A DNA stretch of 25,233 bases from an uncultured Alphaproteobacteria bacterium (GCA_944391545.1 CALXTZ010000004.1:1-25233), one strand, 5' to 3'. Shown: positions 6,714 through 16,055, counted from the first letter of the stretch. Numbers and translations are program-made. Notes: generated from the sequence alone by a model not told the origin.

Positions 6714-7394
6714 TTAAAAGTCTAAATCCGAATAACTGTCTGGTGGTATCATACCAGGTAATCGATCCATTAGCAAGGATTGAAATGACGGACGCGATTT
6801 TATTCTGGCATACCATGCTTTTGTTTCTGGATAAGCGTTCCAATCGATCTCACCCAAATAATCCAAAACCGACAGATGAGCCGCCACATCAAAATCAGCC
6901 ATCGAAATATGTGCGCCAGCCAAATAATTACGCCTCTCCGCTAACCATTCCACATATTTCAAGTGTCTTTTCAAATTATACCGACCTGCCCGAATAACGA
7001 CAGAATCCGGTTCCTTTTTGCCTTGTACCTGTTTCAAAAGCTTTTCATCGACCAACGTTTCATACACTTCTTTATAAAACAGCGTATCAAACCACGCCAT
7101 TAATCGGCGCACTTCCGCGCGAAAAACCGGATTATCGCCCAACAAATCCATCCCGAGCCGCGTTTCATTCAAATACTCGCAAATCGCTTGATGCGCGCTT
7201 AAAACCGTTCCGTCCACATCGATTAAAACAGGGACTTCTCCCGCCGGATTTAATTTCAAAAAATCAATGCGCCGTTCCCACGGTTTTTCAAATTGAAGCG
7301 CATGTTCAACGCCTTTTTCAAACAAGCACAACCGCACCTTTCTGGAAAAAGGGCAAAGCGGATAATGATATAAAGTTACTCGTTCTTTCGTCAT
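6714..7394 (-). CDS. Glutathione S-transferase-like protein
   Basis: The 226-residue product has a thioredoxin-fold N-terminal domain (VTLYHYPLCPFSRKVRLCLFEKG, with CPFS where GSTs place the catalytic residue; also NPAGEVPVLID and the SAHQAICEYL motif that binds glutathione's gamma-Glu) and an all-alpha C-terminal domain with SMADFDVAAHLSVLDYLGEIDW. The Cys suggests an omega/beta-like or thiol-transferase form rather than a Tyr/Ser GST. The stop of lpxB overlaps its start as ATGA, so it is part of the lipid A operon. Its substrate is unknown. Confidence 0.88.
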   Translation of the reverse strand: MTKERVTLYHYPLCPFSRKVRLCLFEKGVEHALQFEKPWERRIDFLKLNPAGEVPVLIDVDGTVLSAHQAICEYLNETRLGMDLLGDNPVFRAEVRRLMAWFDTLFYKEVYETLVDEKLLKQVQGKKEPDSVVIRAGRYNLKRHLKYVEWLAERRNYLAGAHISMADFDVAAHLSVLDYLGEIDWNAYPETKAWYARIKSRPSFQSLLMDRLPGMIPPDSYSDLDF

Positions 7395-8551
7395 CTTGTT
7401 TTAATCAAATCGCGTATACACAAACCGGCCTTTTCGCTGGGAAGCAAAGCATCATTTTGCCCCAGCTTTGATAAAATGCGGCGGGCTTTTTTCATTTCCG
7501 AAACCCCCGAGACATTTATCAATTCTTCTAATTTACACACAATTTGATTCGGATTGCAACTTTCTTGTAACAATTCCGGAATAATTTCTTCATCCGCCAA
7601 AATATTAATCAGATTCACATACTTGATTTTCAATAAGCGCCGCGCTAACCACGCCGACAATCGGTTGACATGGTACGCAATGACATGCGGCACGCCGGCC
7701 ATAGATAATTCCAGACTGACGGTTCCCGAAGCCGCTAAAGCAACGGAACTGGCGGCAAACGCATCGTATCTTTCCCGTTCTCCCATCACAATCGTGACCG
7801 GAACCGGCCAAGAGGCTGTCATTTCCCGCACAAAATCGGAAACTGTTTCCACCGTCGGGATCACAACCCTTAAATTCGGATGAGACCGTTTCATCAACGC
7901 CGTTACCTGTTCAAAAACCGGCAACAAATATTGGACTTCATTTTTCCGGCTGCCCGGCAAAACCGTCATGACAAAAGCATCCGCCGCAATCCCGTGCTTT
8001 TCCCGAAACAACGTCCCGTTTCCTTTGTCCGCACCGCCTTCAATCACCGGATGACCGACATAAGTCGACGGCATTCCGTACGGATCAAAATATTTCTTTT
8101 CAAACGGCAACAACATCAACAGATGATCAACCCATTTTTTAATTTGCTGCGCGCGTTTGGCTTTCCAAGCCCACACCTGCGGCGCTACATAATGAATGTG
8201 CGGCATCGCGGCATGCCGTTTTTTCAATCCCTGATGAATTTTAATCGAAAAAGACCAACTGTCGACCGTTACCACGATATCCGGTTTGACTTTTTCAATA
8301 TCATCCAATGTTTGACGAATGCGTCGCAAGATTTTAGGAATACTCGGTAAAACTTCCAAAAAACCCATAACAGCCAAATCCGAAATAGGAAATAAACTGG
8401 TTAATCCCTCCGCACGCATGGTTTCTCCGCCGACACCGTAAAAAGCAACGGCGCCGTTTGTTTGTTTTTTTAGCGCCCGCATCAGGCGAGAAGCCAATAA
8501 ATCCCCGGACGGTTCGCCGGCTATCAAATAAATTTTCAAAGGTTCCGACAT
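7391..8551 (-). CDS. lpxB: Lipid-A-disaccharide synthase
   Basis: LpxB joins UDP-2,3-diacylglucosamine and lipid X to make the lipid A disaccharide at the inner membrane. The 386 residues show the GT19 hallmarks: IAGEPSGDLLASRLMRAL at the N-terminus, VDSWSFSIKIHQGLK, HYVAPQVWAWKAKRA, YVGHPVIE, LPGSRKNEV and the C-terminal ASGTVSLELSMAGVPHVIAYHVN. It starts inside the end of lpxI (16-bp overlap), which provides its substrate lipid X. Confidence 0.97.
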   Translation of the reverse strand: MSEPLKIYLIAGEPSGDLLASRLMRALKKQTNGAVAFYGVGGETMRAEGLTSLFPISDLAVMGFLEVLPSIPKILRRIRQTLDDIEKVKPDIVVTVDSWSFSIKIHQGLKKRHAAMPHIHYVAPQVWAWKAKRAQQIKKWVDHLLMLLPFEKKYFDPYGMPSTYVGHPVIEGGADKGNGTLFREKHGIAADAFVMTVLPGSRKNEVQYLLPVFEQVTALMKRSHPNLRVVIPTVETVSDFVREMTASWPVPVTIVMGERERYDAFAASSVALAASGTVSLELSMAGVPHVIAYHVNRLSAWLARRLLKIKYVNLINILADEEIIPELLQESCNPNQIVCKLEELINVSGVSEMKKARRILSKLGQNDALLPSEKAGLCIRDLIKTR

Positions 8552-9366
8552 GTTTCGTCAATCCCGACTAAAAACAATCCTAATGCGTTGGCTTTGTCAA
8601 TCACGGCCGCTTTATTGACAATAAAAGCGCTGTCCTTTTCCACAGCCACGCCGGCCAAACCGGCTGCAGCCGCATTTTCAAGCGTTTGAACCCCGATGGT
8701 CGGCAAATCTGCCCGCCGTTCCTGGTGCGGCTTTTTCACTTTGACCAACACGCCTTTGACGGCACTTCGATGCAAATCTCGACACCGGTTAATCAATGCG
8801 TCCGTTCCTTCAATCGCTTCCACGCCCAATACTAACCCGTCCGCGACTATTACGGATTGACCGACATCCGCCTGTCCCAAAATTTTGGCCACGTGATAGC
8901 CCTTGATAATATCTTCTTTGTGCTGTTTTGTCGGTTTAATCCGACCGTAAACGCCGACAGACGACAAACAATCCGTTAAAATCTCATCAGCCCCGATGAC
9001 ATGAAATCCGTCTTTTTCAATTTCATGAATGATGGCCTTTAACAACCCGTCGTCACCCAACGATTTGACACCGGCTTTGGCAAAGAATTTAAGGCCTTTC
9101 CAATCCGGCCGTAGCTCGGACAGTGTCGGGCGCCGAACCGCTCCGATCATCAGCACGTCTTCGACGCCGTTTTCATGCGCTAAATCAAAAGACTTTCCGA
9201 CGGCTCCCAAACGAACCCACGTTGCCTCCGGCGGCATGAGTTTCGGATCGGCATGCCCCTTTAAAGCCATCACATAATAAGGCCGTCCCTGCTGTTGACA
9301 AGCTTCGATCACTAATTTCGGCAGCTCTCCTGCGCCGGCGACGATCCCCAGTTTTCTCATTTTCAC
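8536..9366 (-). CDS. lpxI: UDP-2,3-diacylglucosamine diphosphatase LpxI
   Basis: LpxI hydrolyses UDP-2,3-diacylglucosamine to lipid X and UMP; it replaces LpxH in Alphaproteobacteria and some others. The 276-residue product has LGIVAGAGELPKLV at the N-terminus, the middle VLMIGAVRRPTLSELRPDWK, and the C-terminal LpxI domain with VADGLVLGVEAIEGTDALI and LPTIGVQTLENAAAAGLAGVAVE. The start overlaps the lpxA stop as ATGA; Met-3 is an alternative start. It sits between lpxA and lpxB, the usual alphaproteobacterial order. Confidence 0.96.
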   Translation of the reverse strand: MKMRKLGIVAGAGELPKLVIEACQQQGRPYYVMALKGHADPKLMPPEATWVRLGAVGKSFDLAHENGVEDVLMIGAVRRPTLSELRPDWKGLKFFAKAGVKSLGDDGLLKAIIHEIEKDGFHVIGADEILTDCLSSVGVYGRIKPTKQHKEDIIKGYHVAKILGQADVGQSVIVADGLVLGVEAIEGTDALINRCRDLHRSAVKGVLVKVKKPHQERRADLPTIGVQTLENAAAAGLAGVAVEKDSAFIVNKAAVIDKANALGLFLVGIDETCRNL

Positions 9367-10166
9367 CCGATTTGCGGTTGCAAGATATTATTTTTGGACG
9401 GATTTCGAACAAACTGAATGACATCCTGAACCAAAGGATTATCTTTATATTCTTGAGCTTGCGCAATGCGTTCCACGCGCTCGCCGAAATTCCCTTCACT
9501 GTTAAAAAAGAGGTCTTGATAGGCTTTTTGCAATCCCATAATCAAAGGAGTCGGAACACTTGCCCGTCGCAAACCGACCAAATTCAATCCGCTTAACCCG
9601 GAACGAGGCCCGCCCATGACAATCCCGTACGGAATAACATCCTGCGCAATTCCGCACATGCCGCCGATCATCGCGCCTTTACCGATATGCGTAAATTGCA
9701 ACACCGCCGACAACCCGCCGATAATCGCCCGATCTTCCACTTTGACATGACCGGCCAAGGTCGCATTGTTACTCATCACAATATCGTTTCCCAAAATGCA
9801 ATCGTGCGCAATATGGCTGGCAACCAAGAACAAATTTCTGTCCCCGATCACCGTGATTTTATGGTCAACATCCGATCCCACATGTGCCGTCACATGTTCA
9901 CGAAAGGTATTGTCATTGCCGATAATCAACTTGGCATCCGGCGCATTGCTGCGTTTATGCTGCGCCAACGTTCCGATCGCCGTAAACGGATAAAACGTAT
10001 TGCGTTCCCCGATTTCGGTACACCCGTCCAGCACCACATGGGAAATCAACTTACACCCGTTGCCCACGTGAACATTGGGGCCGACCGTACAAAACGGACC
10101 GATTGTCACATCGTCCGCTATGCACGCTTTGGCGTCAACGATTGCTGTCGGATGAATATTTGTCAT
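9363..10166 (-). CDS. lpxA: UDP-N-acetylglucosamine O-acyltransferase
   Basis: LpxA performs the first step of lipid A synthesis, transferring a hydroxyacyl chain from ACP to the 3-OH of UDP-GlcNAc. The 267 residues contain an N-terminal left-handed beta-helix made of hexapeptide repeats (IHPTAIVDAKACIADDVTIG...) and the catalytic-His region ASHIAHDCILGN (His-121). The C-terminal helical part follows GLNLVGLRRA. AGGAGA lies just upstream of the ATG. The length matches the family. Confidence 0.97.
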   Translation of the reverse strand: MTNIHPTAIVDAKACIADDVTIGPFCTVGPNVHVGNGCKLISHVVLDGCTEIGERNTFYPFTAIGTLAQHKRSNAPDAKLIIGNDNTFREHVTAHVGSDVDHKITVIGDRNLFLVASHIAHDCILGNDIVMSNNATLAGHVKVEDRAIIGGLSAVLQFTHIGKGAMIGGMCGIAQDVIPYGIVMGGPRSGLSGLNLVGLRRASVPTPLIMGLQKAYQDLFFNSEGNFGERVERIAQAQEYKDNPLVQDVIQFVRNPSKNNILQPQIG

Positions 10167-10181
10167 GGAACTCTCCTTTTC

Positions 10182-10658
10182 TTATTTTTGCATGATCATG
10201 GCGCTGAAAGTCGCTTCAGAAACTAATTGACCGTCAACGTACCCTTTTCCGGAAAATTTATACACATTACGAACAGCCCGTTCTTTTTGAACATGAAATT
10301 CCAACCGATCGCCCGGAACAACCGGTTTTCTGAACTTAACACCGTCAATTGTCATAAACAAAACGCCGCATTGCGCCCGTTCTTCTTTCGGAATCGCCGC
10401 CAAAACAATGACCCCGGAAGTTTGCGCCATCGCTTCAATCTGCAAAACGCCCGGCATCACCGGATTATTCGGAAAATGCCCTTGGAAAAAAGGTTCATTC
10501 ATCGTAATGTTTTTAATTCCGACACCGGATTCTCCCGGAACAACATCCAAAACTTTGTCAACCAACAAAAACGGATAACGGTGCGGAATCATTTCCATGA
10601 TTTCCAAAATACCGATTTCTTGAATTGTTTCTTTTTGCACTTCTTGTGTTTCAGACAT
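10182..10658 (-). CDS. fabZ: 3-hydroxyacyl-ACP dehydratase FabZ
   Basis: FabZ dehydrates 3-hydroxyacyl-ACP in fatty acid elongation and competes with LpxA and LpxD for hydroxyacyl-ACP, which explains its place among lpx genes. The 158-residue hot-dog protein carries MIPHRYPFLLVDKVLD and the active-site motif GHFPNNPVMPGVLQIEAMAQ, with His-61 and Glu-75. The start lies 2 bp after the lpxD stop, with AAGGA inside the lpxD end as ribosome binding site. Confidence 0.97.
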   Translation of the reverse strand: MSETQEVQKETIQEIGILEIMEMIPHRYPFLLVDKVLDVVPGESGVGIKNITMNEPFFQGHFPNNPVMPGVLQIEAMAQTSGVIVLAAIPKEERAQCGVLFMTIDGVKFRKPVVPGDRLEFHVQKERAVRNVYKFSGKGYVDGQLVSEATFSAMIMQK

Positions 10659-10660
10659 TT

Positions 10661-11692
10661 TTAACTTTCCTTTTTGACTTTACTTTCTTTTACCATCTTT
10701 TGCAACAAAACATTTAACCGCATCCAATCCGTGTGTGCTATTGCCGGGCTGCCGGCGACAATCTGTCCGGCCGGAATGTCCTTCATAATACCGGATTGAG
10801 CCCCAACTTTCGCGCCGGAACCGATTTTTAAATGCCCTGCAAACCCGGACTGCCCTGCCGTTACGACAAAGTCCCCGAATTCACAGCTGCCGGCCACACC
10901 CGTTTGAGACACCAACACACAGCACCGACCCAATTTGACGTTATGCGCGATTTGAACCAAATTATCAATCCGGCATCCGTCACCGATAACCGTATCGCCC
11001 ATCGCACCGCGATCAACCGTCGTATTAGAACCGATTTCTACGTCATTTCCGATCACGACACGACCCAATTGCGGCACTTTTGTCGGCCCTTTCATGCCCA
11101 TTGCAAACCCAAAACCGTCCTGCCCGATTTGTGCGCCCGGGTAAATATAAACTTTATGCCCGGCCAAACAATGGCTGACCGTCGCATTCGATCCGACAAT
11201 ACATCCATCACCCATTTCAACACCATCGTGAATAACGGCATTTGCCTGGACATAACAATTTTGTCCCAACTTAACGTGCGCGCCGATGAAAGCACCGGCT
11301 TCCACCCGGCTTCCCGAACCGATTTCAGCCGTTTCATCAACAAATGCTTTCGGTGAAATTTCAGGTTTCACATCTTGGGGATAAAACGCCTGTGCAACAA
11401 GCCCGTAAGACCGATGCGGATCTTGGGAAATCAGAACTGCCATGCCCTGCGGCACGTATTGTATAAACTTTTCACTGGTGATGCAAGCCGCTGCTTTTGA
11501 TTTCATTAAACTGTCACGAACCGATGCAATAAAAGCCCATGAGATGTCTTTATCCGTTGCTTCATCCAAGCCCGCAACATCCTCAATAACCCGATCCGGA
11601 TCGACCCCGTCCGCCAATCGGCATTCGGCCATATCTGCCAGCTGCTTTAACGTAAACGGACCTGCTTTTTTGAAAAAACGTGAATCTGCCAT
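10661..11692 (-). CDS. lpxD: UDP-3-O-(3-hydroxyacyl)glucosamine N-acyltransferase
   Basis: LpxD adds the second hydroxyacyl chain, at N-2 of the glucosamine. ATG at 11692, with AAGGA upstream, gives 343 residues, the normal size; a GTG 16 codons upstream is in frame but would add an unconserved basic tail. The N-terminal uridine-binding domain (FTLKQLADMAECRL...DEATDKDISWAF) is followed by hexapeptide repeats and the LVQIAHNVKLG segment with the catalytic His. A weak promoter-like pair (TTGAAT, 17 bp, TATGCG) lies just upstream. Confidence 0.96.
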   Translation of the reverse strand: MADSRFFKKAGPFTLKQLADMAECRLADGVDPDRVIEDVAGLDEATDKDISWAFIASVRDSLMKSKAAACITSEKFIQYVPQGMAVLISQDPHRSYGLVAQAFYPQDVKPEISPKAFVDETAEIGSGSRVEAGAFIGAHVKLGQNCYVQANAVIHDGVEMGDGCIVGSNATVSHCLAGHKVYIYPGAQIGQDGFGFAMGMKGPTKVPQLGRVVIGNDVEIGSNTTVDRGAMGDTVIGDGCRIDNLVQIAHNVKLGRCCVLVSQTGVAGSCEFGDFVVTAGQSGFAGHLKIGSGAKVGAQSGIMKDIPAGQIVAGSPAIAHTDWMRLNVLLQKMVKESKVKKES

Positions 11693-11842
11693 AATATTTT
11701 CCTTTTCTTTATGAATGAGACGGACTTTTGCCGCATACACTTTTGTTCGACTTCATTCAATCACAAAATGAACCGAAATGTCTATCTTTTTATTTAAACA
11801 ACGCATTCTTTTTTTCAAAACACTTGAAAACGAAGCCTCTTA
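11693..11842 (-). other. A+T-rich spacer between bamA and lpxD, at the usual place of skp
   Basis: About 150 bases without a convincing gene. A small inverted repeat, TTTTCAA/TTGAAAA, lies just after the bamA stop but is followed by A rather than T on the minus strand, so it is not a good terminator. The periplasmic chaperone gene skp, which often sits here, is absent. Confidence 0.6.
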
Positions 11843-14107
11843 TCAGAAACCCGTTCCGAAGTTCAAGCGGAAGACTTCCGTTTCATCATAATCTTCTTTG
11901 ACAATCGGGAAGCCTAAATCAATATTAATCGGCCCCATCGGAGATTGCCACAAAACACCCGTACCGACCGAAACACGCGGCGTATTGTTGTAGTCAATCG
12001 TATCTTTAGCATAATGACCATCGGGTTTGCCCAACATACCGGCATCCATGAAGACTTTCCCTTTAATGCCGAATTCAGACGGCAATCCGAGCGGGAACAT
12101 CAACTGTGTCGACGCCGTCACACGCCAATCGCCACCCAAAGCATCTCCGGTTGCTTTATCCCGCGCACCGACACCGGCCACATCAAAGCCGCGCAACGTC
12201 GATCCGCCCAAATAATACCGGTTGTTAATCCGCACTTCTTGGTTTAGCCCGTAAATATAACCGGCGCTGGCCGAAACGGACAACACCCATTGATCCATCA
12301 CTTCATAATATTTTGCCGCATTTGCGTTAACCCGAACAAATCGCGTATCGCCGCCAATACCGGCCAAATCCAAGCCTAAAGACGTGTAAAAACCTTCCGT
12401 CGGATTAAAAATATTGTCCCGCGTGTCATAGGATAAAACCTGACCGATCATCGAAACAACATTTTTGCCTTCTTGTTCTTTAATGTAAATAGAGGCGTCA
12501 TTATCAATATCCGTCACATTATCTTGTTGCAACGTATACTTCACTGTTTGGCGAACCCGTTCCGAATAATCCCAGCCCGAACGCAAAGCACCCCCGGTTG
12601 TTTTGGCTTTATAAGAGCTGTCGTCCGTGTAATCCCGATCGATATGGAACAAGTCAAATCCGGCCGAAATCGGTTTATCCATAAAATACGGATCCGTGTA
12701 GCTTAAATCGACCTGAGTCTCACGGCCGGATGTCGAAGCCGTTACCCCCACGATTTTACCCGTTCCCAAGAAATTCCTTTCCTGAACACCGACTTCAAAC
12801 AACAACCCGTCATACGTTGACCAGCCGATCCCCACATTGAACGCGCCGGTTGACTTTTCGGACACATCAACAGCGATGTCCGTTTTATCGGGTGCATTCG
12901 CCACCGGTACCGTTTTTAAATTCACTTTATCAAAGTAACCTAAATTTTCAATCCGTTGCCGAGACCGCCGAATTCTATCCGTATTAAACGGATCTCCTTC
13001 ATTTAACCGAAACTCACGGCGAATCACTTTGTCCAGCGTTCGACTGTTACCCGTAATGTCAATGCGGTTCACAAAGACTCGCGCGCCTTCTTTTACTTTA
13101 AAGGTCACATCGGCCACCTGTGTTTTCGGATCTTTTTTAAAAACCGGCGTGATTTCAACAAAAGCATACCCTTCACGCCCCAGCTCATCCGTTATGTTTT
13201 GAATCGTTTCTTCAATGTATTCGGCGTTGTAAATCTGCCCTTTTTTGAATGTAATCTGCTTTTCCAGTTTTTGTGCGTTGACTTCCGGCAACGTTACTTG
13301 AATATTCGCCGTTCCGAATCGATAGCGCTTCCCTTCATCCAAGTCAAACGTCACAATGAAATTTTTTGTTTTTTCATCCGTTTGAACCGTCACGTCTTTG
13401 ATTTCAAAATCCATGTACCCTTTGCTGTAGTAAAACCGACGCAGCATTTCTTTATCATACTCCAGCCGATCCGGATCATAGGTGTCGGTGCTTGAGAAAA
13501 AGCGATACCATTTCTTTTCTTTGCTGATGAGTTCTTCTTTTAAATCAGACGAAGAAAAATGCTTATTCCCGACAAATCGAATTTTTTCAATATAATTTTT
13601 GGGCCCTTCATTGATTTTATAAACAATATCAACACGGTTGCGGCTCATTGTTTCGACATCCGTCGTGATTTGTGCCGAATACAACCCCATCCGTTGATAA
13701 ATCGTTTTTAACCGCTTCACGTCTTCGCGTAATTTCGTCGGCGTATAAACATCCCGCTCTTTCATATGAATTTCATTCATCAGGACATTTTCTTCAATCT
13801 TATCGTTCCCTTCAAAAGCAATATGCGCCACAATCGGCCGTTCATCCACTTCAATGGTCAACGTTGATCCGTTCACGTCCAATTTGACATCCGAGAAAAA
13901 GCCCGTTTTATACAACTCCTTTAACGCCTGATCTAATTCGCTTTGAGAGACTTCATCCCCCTTTTCAAACGGCAGATAAGACAAAACCGTCGCCGGCTCC
14001 ATCCGCTGAACGCCTTTGACATCAATTGTTTTAATCGTGACATCCGCCCACGCGGCAGAAGCCATCCCTAAAAAGGCAAAAAGCAGAAAGCCGATTCTTT
14101 TCATCAT
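11843..14107 (-). CDS. bamA: Outer-membrane protein assembly factor BamA
   Basis: BamA folds and inserts beta-barrel proteins into the outer membrane. The 754-residue product begins with a signal peptide (cleavage likely after AWA, residue 21), then five POTRA repeats (about 23-420; for example VTIKTIDVKGVQRMEPATVLSYLPF) and a C-terminal 16-strand Omp85 barrel. The conserved barrel motif appears as YYLGGSTLRGFDVAGVG (VRGF/Y type) and the C-terminus ends in Phe (LNFGTGF), as expected for a barrel signal. The first ATG overlaps the rseP stop as ATGA; Met-2 is an equally possible start. Confidence 0.97.
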   Translation of the reverse strand: MMKRIGFLLFAFLGMASAAWADVTIKTIDVKGVQRMEPATVLSYLPFEKGDEVSQSELDQALKELYKTGFFSDVKLDVNGSTLTIEVDERPIVAHIAFEGNDKIEENVLMNEIHMKERDVYTPTKLREDVKRLKTIYQRMGLYSAQITTDVETMSRNRVDIVYKINEGPKNYIEKIRFVGNKHFSSSDLKEELISKEKKWYRFFSSTDTYDPDRLEYDKEMLRRFYYSKGYMDFEIKDVTVQTDEKTKNFIVTFDLDEGKRYRFGTANIQVTLPEVNAQKLEKQITFKKGQIYNAEYIEETIQNITDELGREGYAFVEITPVFKKDPKTQVADVTFKVKEGARVFVNRIDITGNSRTLDKVIRREFRLNEGDPFNTDRIRRSRQRIENLGYFDKVNLKTVPVANAPDKTDIAVDVSEKSTGAFNVGIGWSTYDGLLFEVGVQERNFLGTGKIVGVTASTSGRETQVDLSYTDPYFMDKPISAGFDLFHIDRDYTDDSSYKAKTTGGALRSGWDYSERVRQTVKYTLQQDNVTDIDNDASIYIKEQEGKNVVSMIGQVLSYDTRDNIFNPTEGFYTSLGLDLAGIGGDTRFVRVNANAAKYYEVMDQWVLSVSASAGYIYGLNQEVRINNRYYLGGSTLRGFDVAGVGARDKATGDALGGDWRVTASTQLMFPLGLPSEFGIKGKVFMDAGMLGKPDGHYAKDTIDYNNTPRVSVGTGVLWQSPMGPINIDLGFPIVKEDYDETEVFRLNFGTGF

Positions 14108-15213
14108 AGACCGAAAATCCTTCCGATGACCCGCGGCACGTCTTTAAACAACGTAAAGGCGAAAATAAAAATCAAAACAGCCATTCCGACACGCAACAAA
14201 GCCATTTGAATACGTTCGCTGACCGGCCGACGAATAACCGCTTCCACCGCATAAAGCGCCAGATGACCGCCGTCCAATAACGGAACCGGCAACAAATTAA
14301 CAAAACCGATGCCGATGGACACTTGAATAACAAACAAAACAAAAGCCAAAAAACCCGCTTTGGCCGCATCGCCGGAAGCTTCCGCAATGCCGACGGGACC
14401 GCGCATATCGTCCGCCGACCGTTTGCCGGACAAGACCTGCCCCAAATAAACAAGCGTATCAACCGTGATATCATAAGCCATTCCCGTTGCTTTTACGAAT
14501 GCCGTCGGCAACGCATATTTTTCAAAAGTCGGCTCGACATCCGCCGGTGCCACCACGCCGATTTGCGGCAATTCTCCGTCTTCCTTAATTTCCGGCAACA
14601 CCTTTAAATCCAACGTTTCGGGCCCGCGATGAATCGTCAAAACCATTTCTTTACCGAATTTGGAAATAACAACGGCTCGTTTTAAATCCGTAAAATCCGC
14701 AACCGGTTTTTGATCAACGGCCACAATGACATCGCCTTTTTGAATCCCGGCCTTTTCGGCAACAGACCCCGACAGAACTTCTCCGACGACCGGCGGAATC
14801 CGTACATAACCGACTGTTGCCAAAATCACGGCCAAAGCCGCAATCGCGAAAAAATAATTCATGAACGGGCCGGCGAAAATAATCAAAGCTCTTTTCCACA
14901 AAGCCTGTGCCATAAACGTGTGCTTTTTCTCTTCATCCGTCAGGCCGGCATCCGACTTTTTCATGCTGGCCGCATCTTCATCTCCCAGCATTTGAACGTA
15001 TCCGCCGAGCGGAATCGCACAAATCCGCCATTCGGTTCCTTTTTTATCCATCCGGCTCCACAGCTTTTTACCGAACCCAATCGAAAAAGCCACGACTTGG
15101 ACACCGCACCGCCGTGCGGCAAAAAAATGTCCCCACTCATGTACAATCACGACAATGGATAAAACCAGCAAAAAAGACAGCAGATAACCGCCAAAAACAA
15201 CCATATCCATCAT
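14104..15213 (-). CDS. rseP: Site-2 protease RseP (M50 family)
   Basis: RseP is an intramembrane zinc protease that cleaves anti-sigma factors and signal-peptide remnants. The 369 residues have the zinc motif HEWGH (25-29) in the first membrane segment, a PDZ domain (about 130-205; GSVAEKAGIQKGDVIVAVD), and the third-ligand motif LLDGGH (313-317) near the C-terminus, with flanking membrane segments. One PDZ domain is evident, whereas the E. coli protein has two. The start overlaps the cdsA stop by 4 bp. Confidence 0.95.
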   Translation of the reverse strand: MMDMVVFGGYLLSFLLVLSIVVIVHEWGHFFAARRCGVQVVAFSIGFGKKLWSRMDKKGTEWRICAIPLGGYVQMLGDEDAASMKKSDAGLTDEEKKHTFMAQALWKRALIIFAGPFMNYFFAIAALAVILATVGYVRIPPVVGEVLSGSVAEKAGIQKGDVIVAVDQKPVADFTDLKRAVVISKFGKEMVLTIHRGPETLDLKVLPEIKEDGELPQIGVVAPADVEPTFEKYALPTAFVKATGMAYDITVDTLVYLGQVLSGKRSADDMRGPVGIAEASGDAAKAGFLAFVLFVIQVSIGIGFVNLLPVPLLDGGHLALYAVEAVIRRPVSERIQMALLRVGMAVLIFIFAFTLFKDVPRVIGRIFGL

Positions 15214-16022
15214 AAGGCTAAAATCCCCAAGTTATTCAACAACAAAAATAAAGCAACAACCGGCGCGGCAAACAACAAACCGTCAACCCGATCGAAAATA
15301 CCGCCGTGTCCCGGAATCAAATTGCTTGAATCTTTCACATTTAAATAGCGTTTAATGCTGGATTCAAAAATATCCCCGGCCTGTGAGATAACCGCCAACA
15401 ACGCGCTTGATCCCACAAAAAAGGACATCGACATATTGCTTTGGTAATGCAGATTCATAAACGACACGAATTCATACGTGACAAAACAGGCCGATACAAC
15501 GCCTCCGATTAAACCGGCCCAAGTTTTTTTCGGACTGATTTTCGGTGCCAGCTTCGGGCCACCGATGCTTTTGCCGAAAACGTATCCGCCGATGTCCGTT
15601 GCCCAAACCACAAACAACAACCATAAAATAATATCGGAACTGTAATCAAAATTAATGTAACCGATGTAAATCATGCTCATCAGCGGAATGCAAATATAAA
15701 AAGTGCCGAAAGACAGTAAAATTTTCTTGCCGGATTTGAAATAAACCAACAACGCCGAAAGCAAAATCATTACCAGAGACGTTGCCGGATAATCAGCCCC
15801 CATAAAAGCAACCATAACCGCCGTTGCCGCCAAAATAATCGCAATCGGAGACGTTTGTCCCGTGATCATTTTTTCCCATTCCCAAGCCATCACGGCTCCC
15901 ATCAGCGCGATTAAAATATTATATGTCGGTCCTAAATCACCGTCTCCGTACAAAATCGCCGCCAAAACGACCGGCGCTAATATAACGGCAGAAACAACTC
16001 TTAAATATAAATTACTTTTCAT
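15210..16022 (-). CDS. cdsA: Phosphatidate cytidylyltransferase
   Basis: CdsA makes CDP-diacylglycerol from phosphatidic acid and CTP, the branch point of phospholipid synthesis, in the inner membrane. The 270 residues are strongly hydrophobic, with about seven to eight membrane segments, and contain the family signature near the C-terminus: SSIKRYLNVKDSSNLIPGHGG followed by DRVDGLL. It is first in the minus-strand run, with its own promoter. It would normally be continuous with uppS, but the acetylation cassette now lies between them. Confidence 0.96.
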   Translation of the reverse strand: MKSNLYLRVVSAVILAPVVLAAILYGDGDLGPTYNILIALMGAVMAWEWEKMITGQTSPIAIILAATAVMVAFMGADYPATSLVMILLSALLVYFKSGKKILLSFGTFYICIPLMSMIYIGYINFDYSSDIILWLLFVVWATDIGGYVFGKSIGGPKLAPKISPKKTWAGLIGGVVSACFVTYEFVSFMNLHYQSNMSMSFFVGSSALLAVISQAGDIFESSIKRYLNVKDSSNLIPGHGGIFDRVDGLLFAAPVVALFLLLNNLGILAL

Positions 16023-16038
16023 CTTGGCTTCCTTTAAA

Positions 16039-16054
16039 CATGAATATTTTCATG
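16039..16054. repeat. Short inverted repeat near the cdsA transcription start
   Basis: CATGAA, TATT and TTCATG form a perfect 6-bp palindrome with a 4-nt centre, at about the expected transcription start. It could be an operator or a small 5' hairpin; chance is also possible in A+T-rich DNA. Confidence 0.35.
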
Positions 16055-16055
16055 A

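Noticed and set aside
11812..11832. Terminator after bamA
   Set aside because: The TTTTCAA/TTGAAAA inverted repeat is followed by A on the minus strand and not by T, and the stem is weak.
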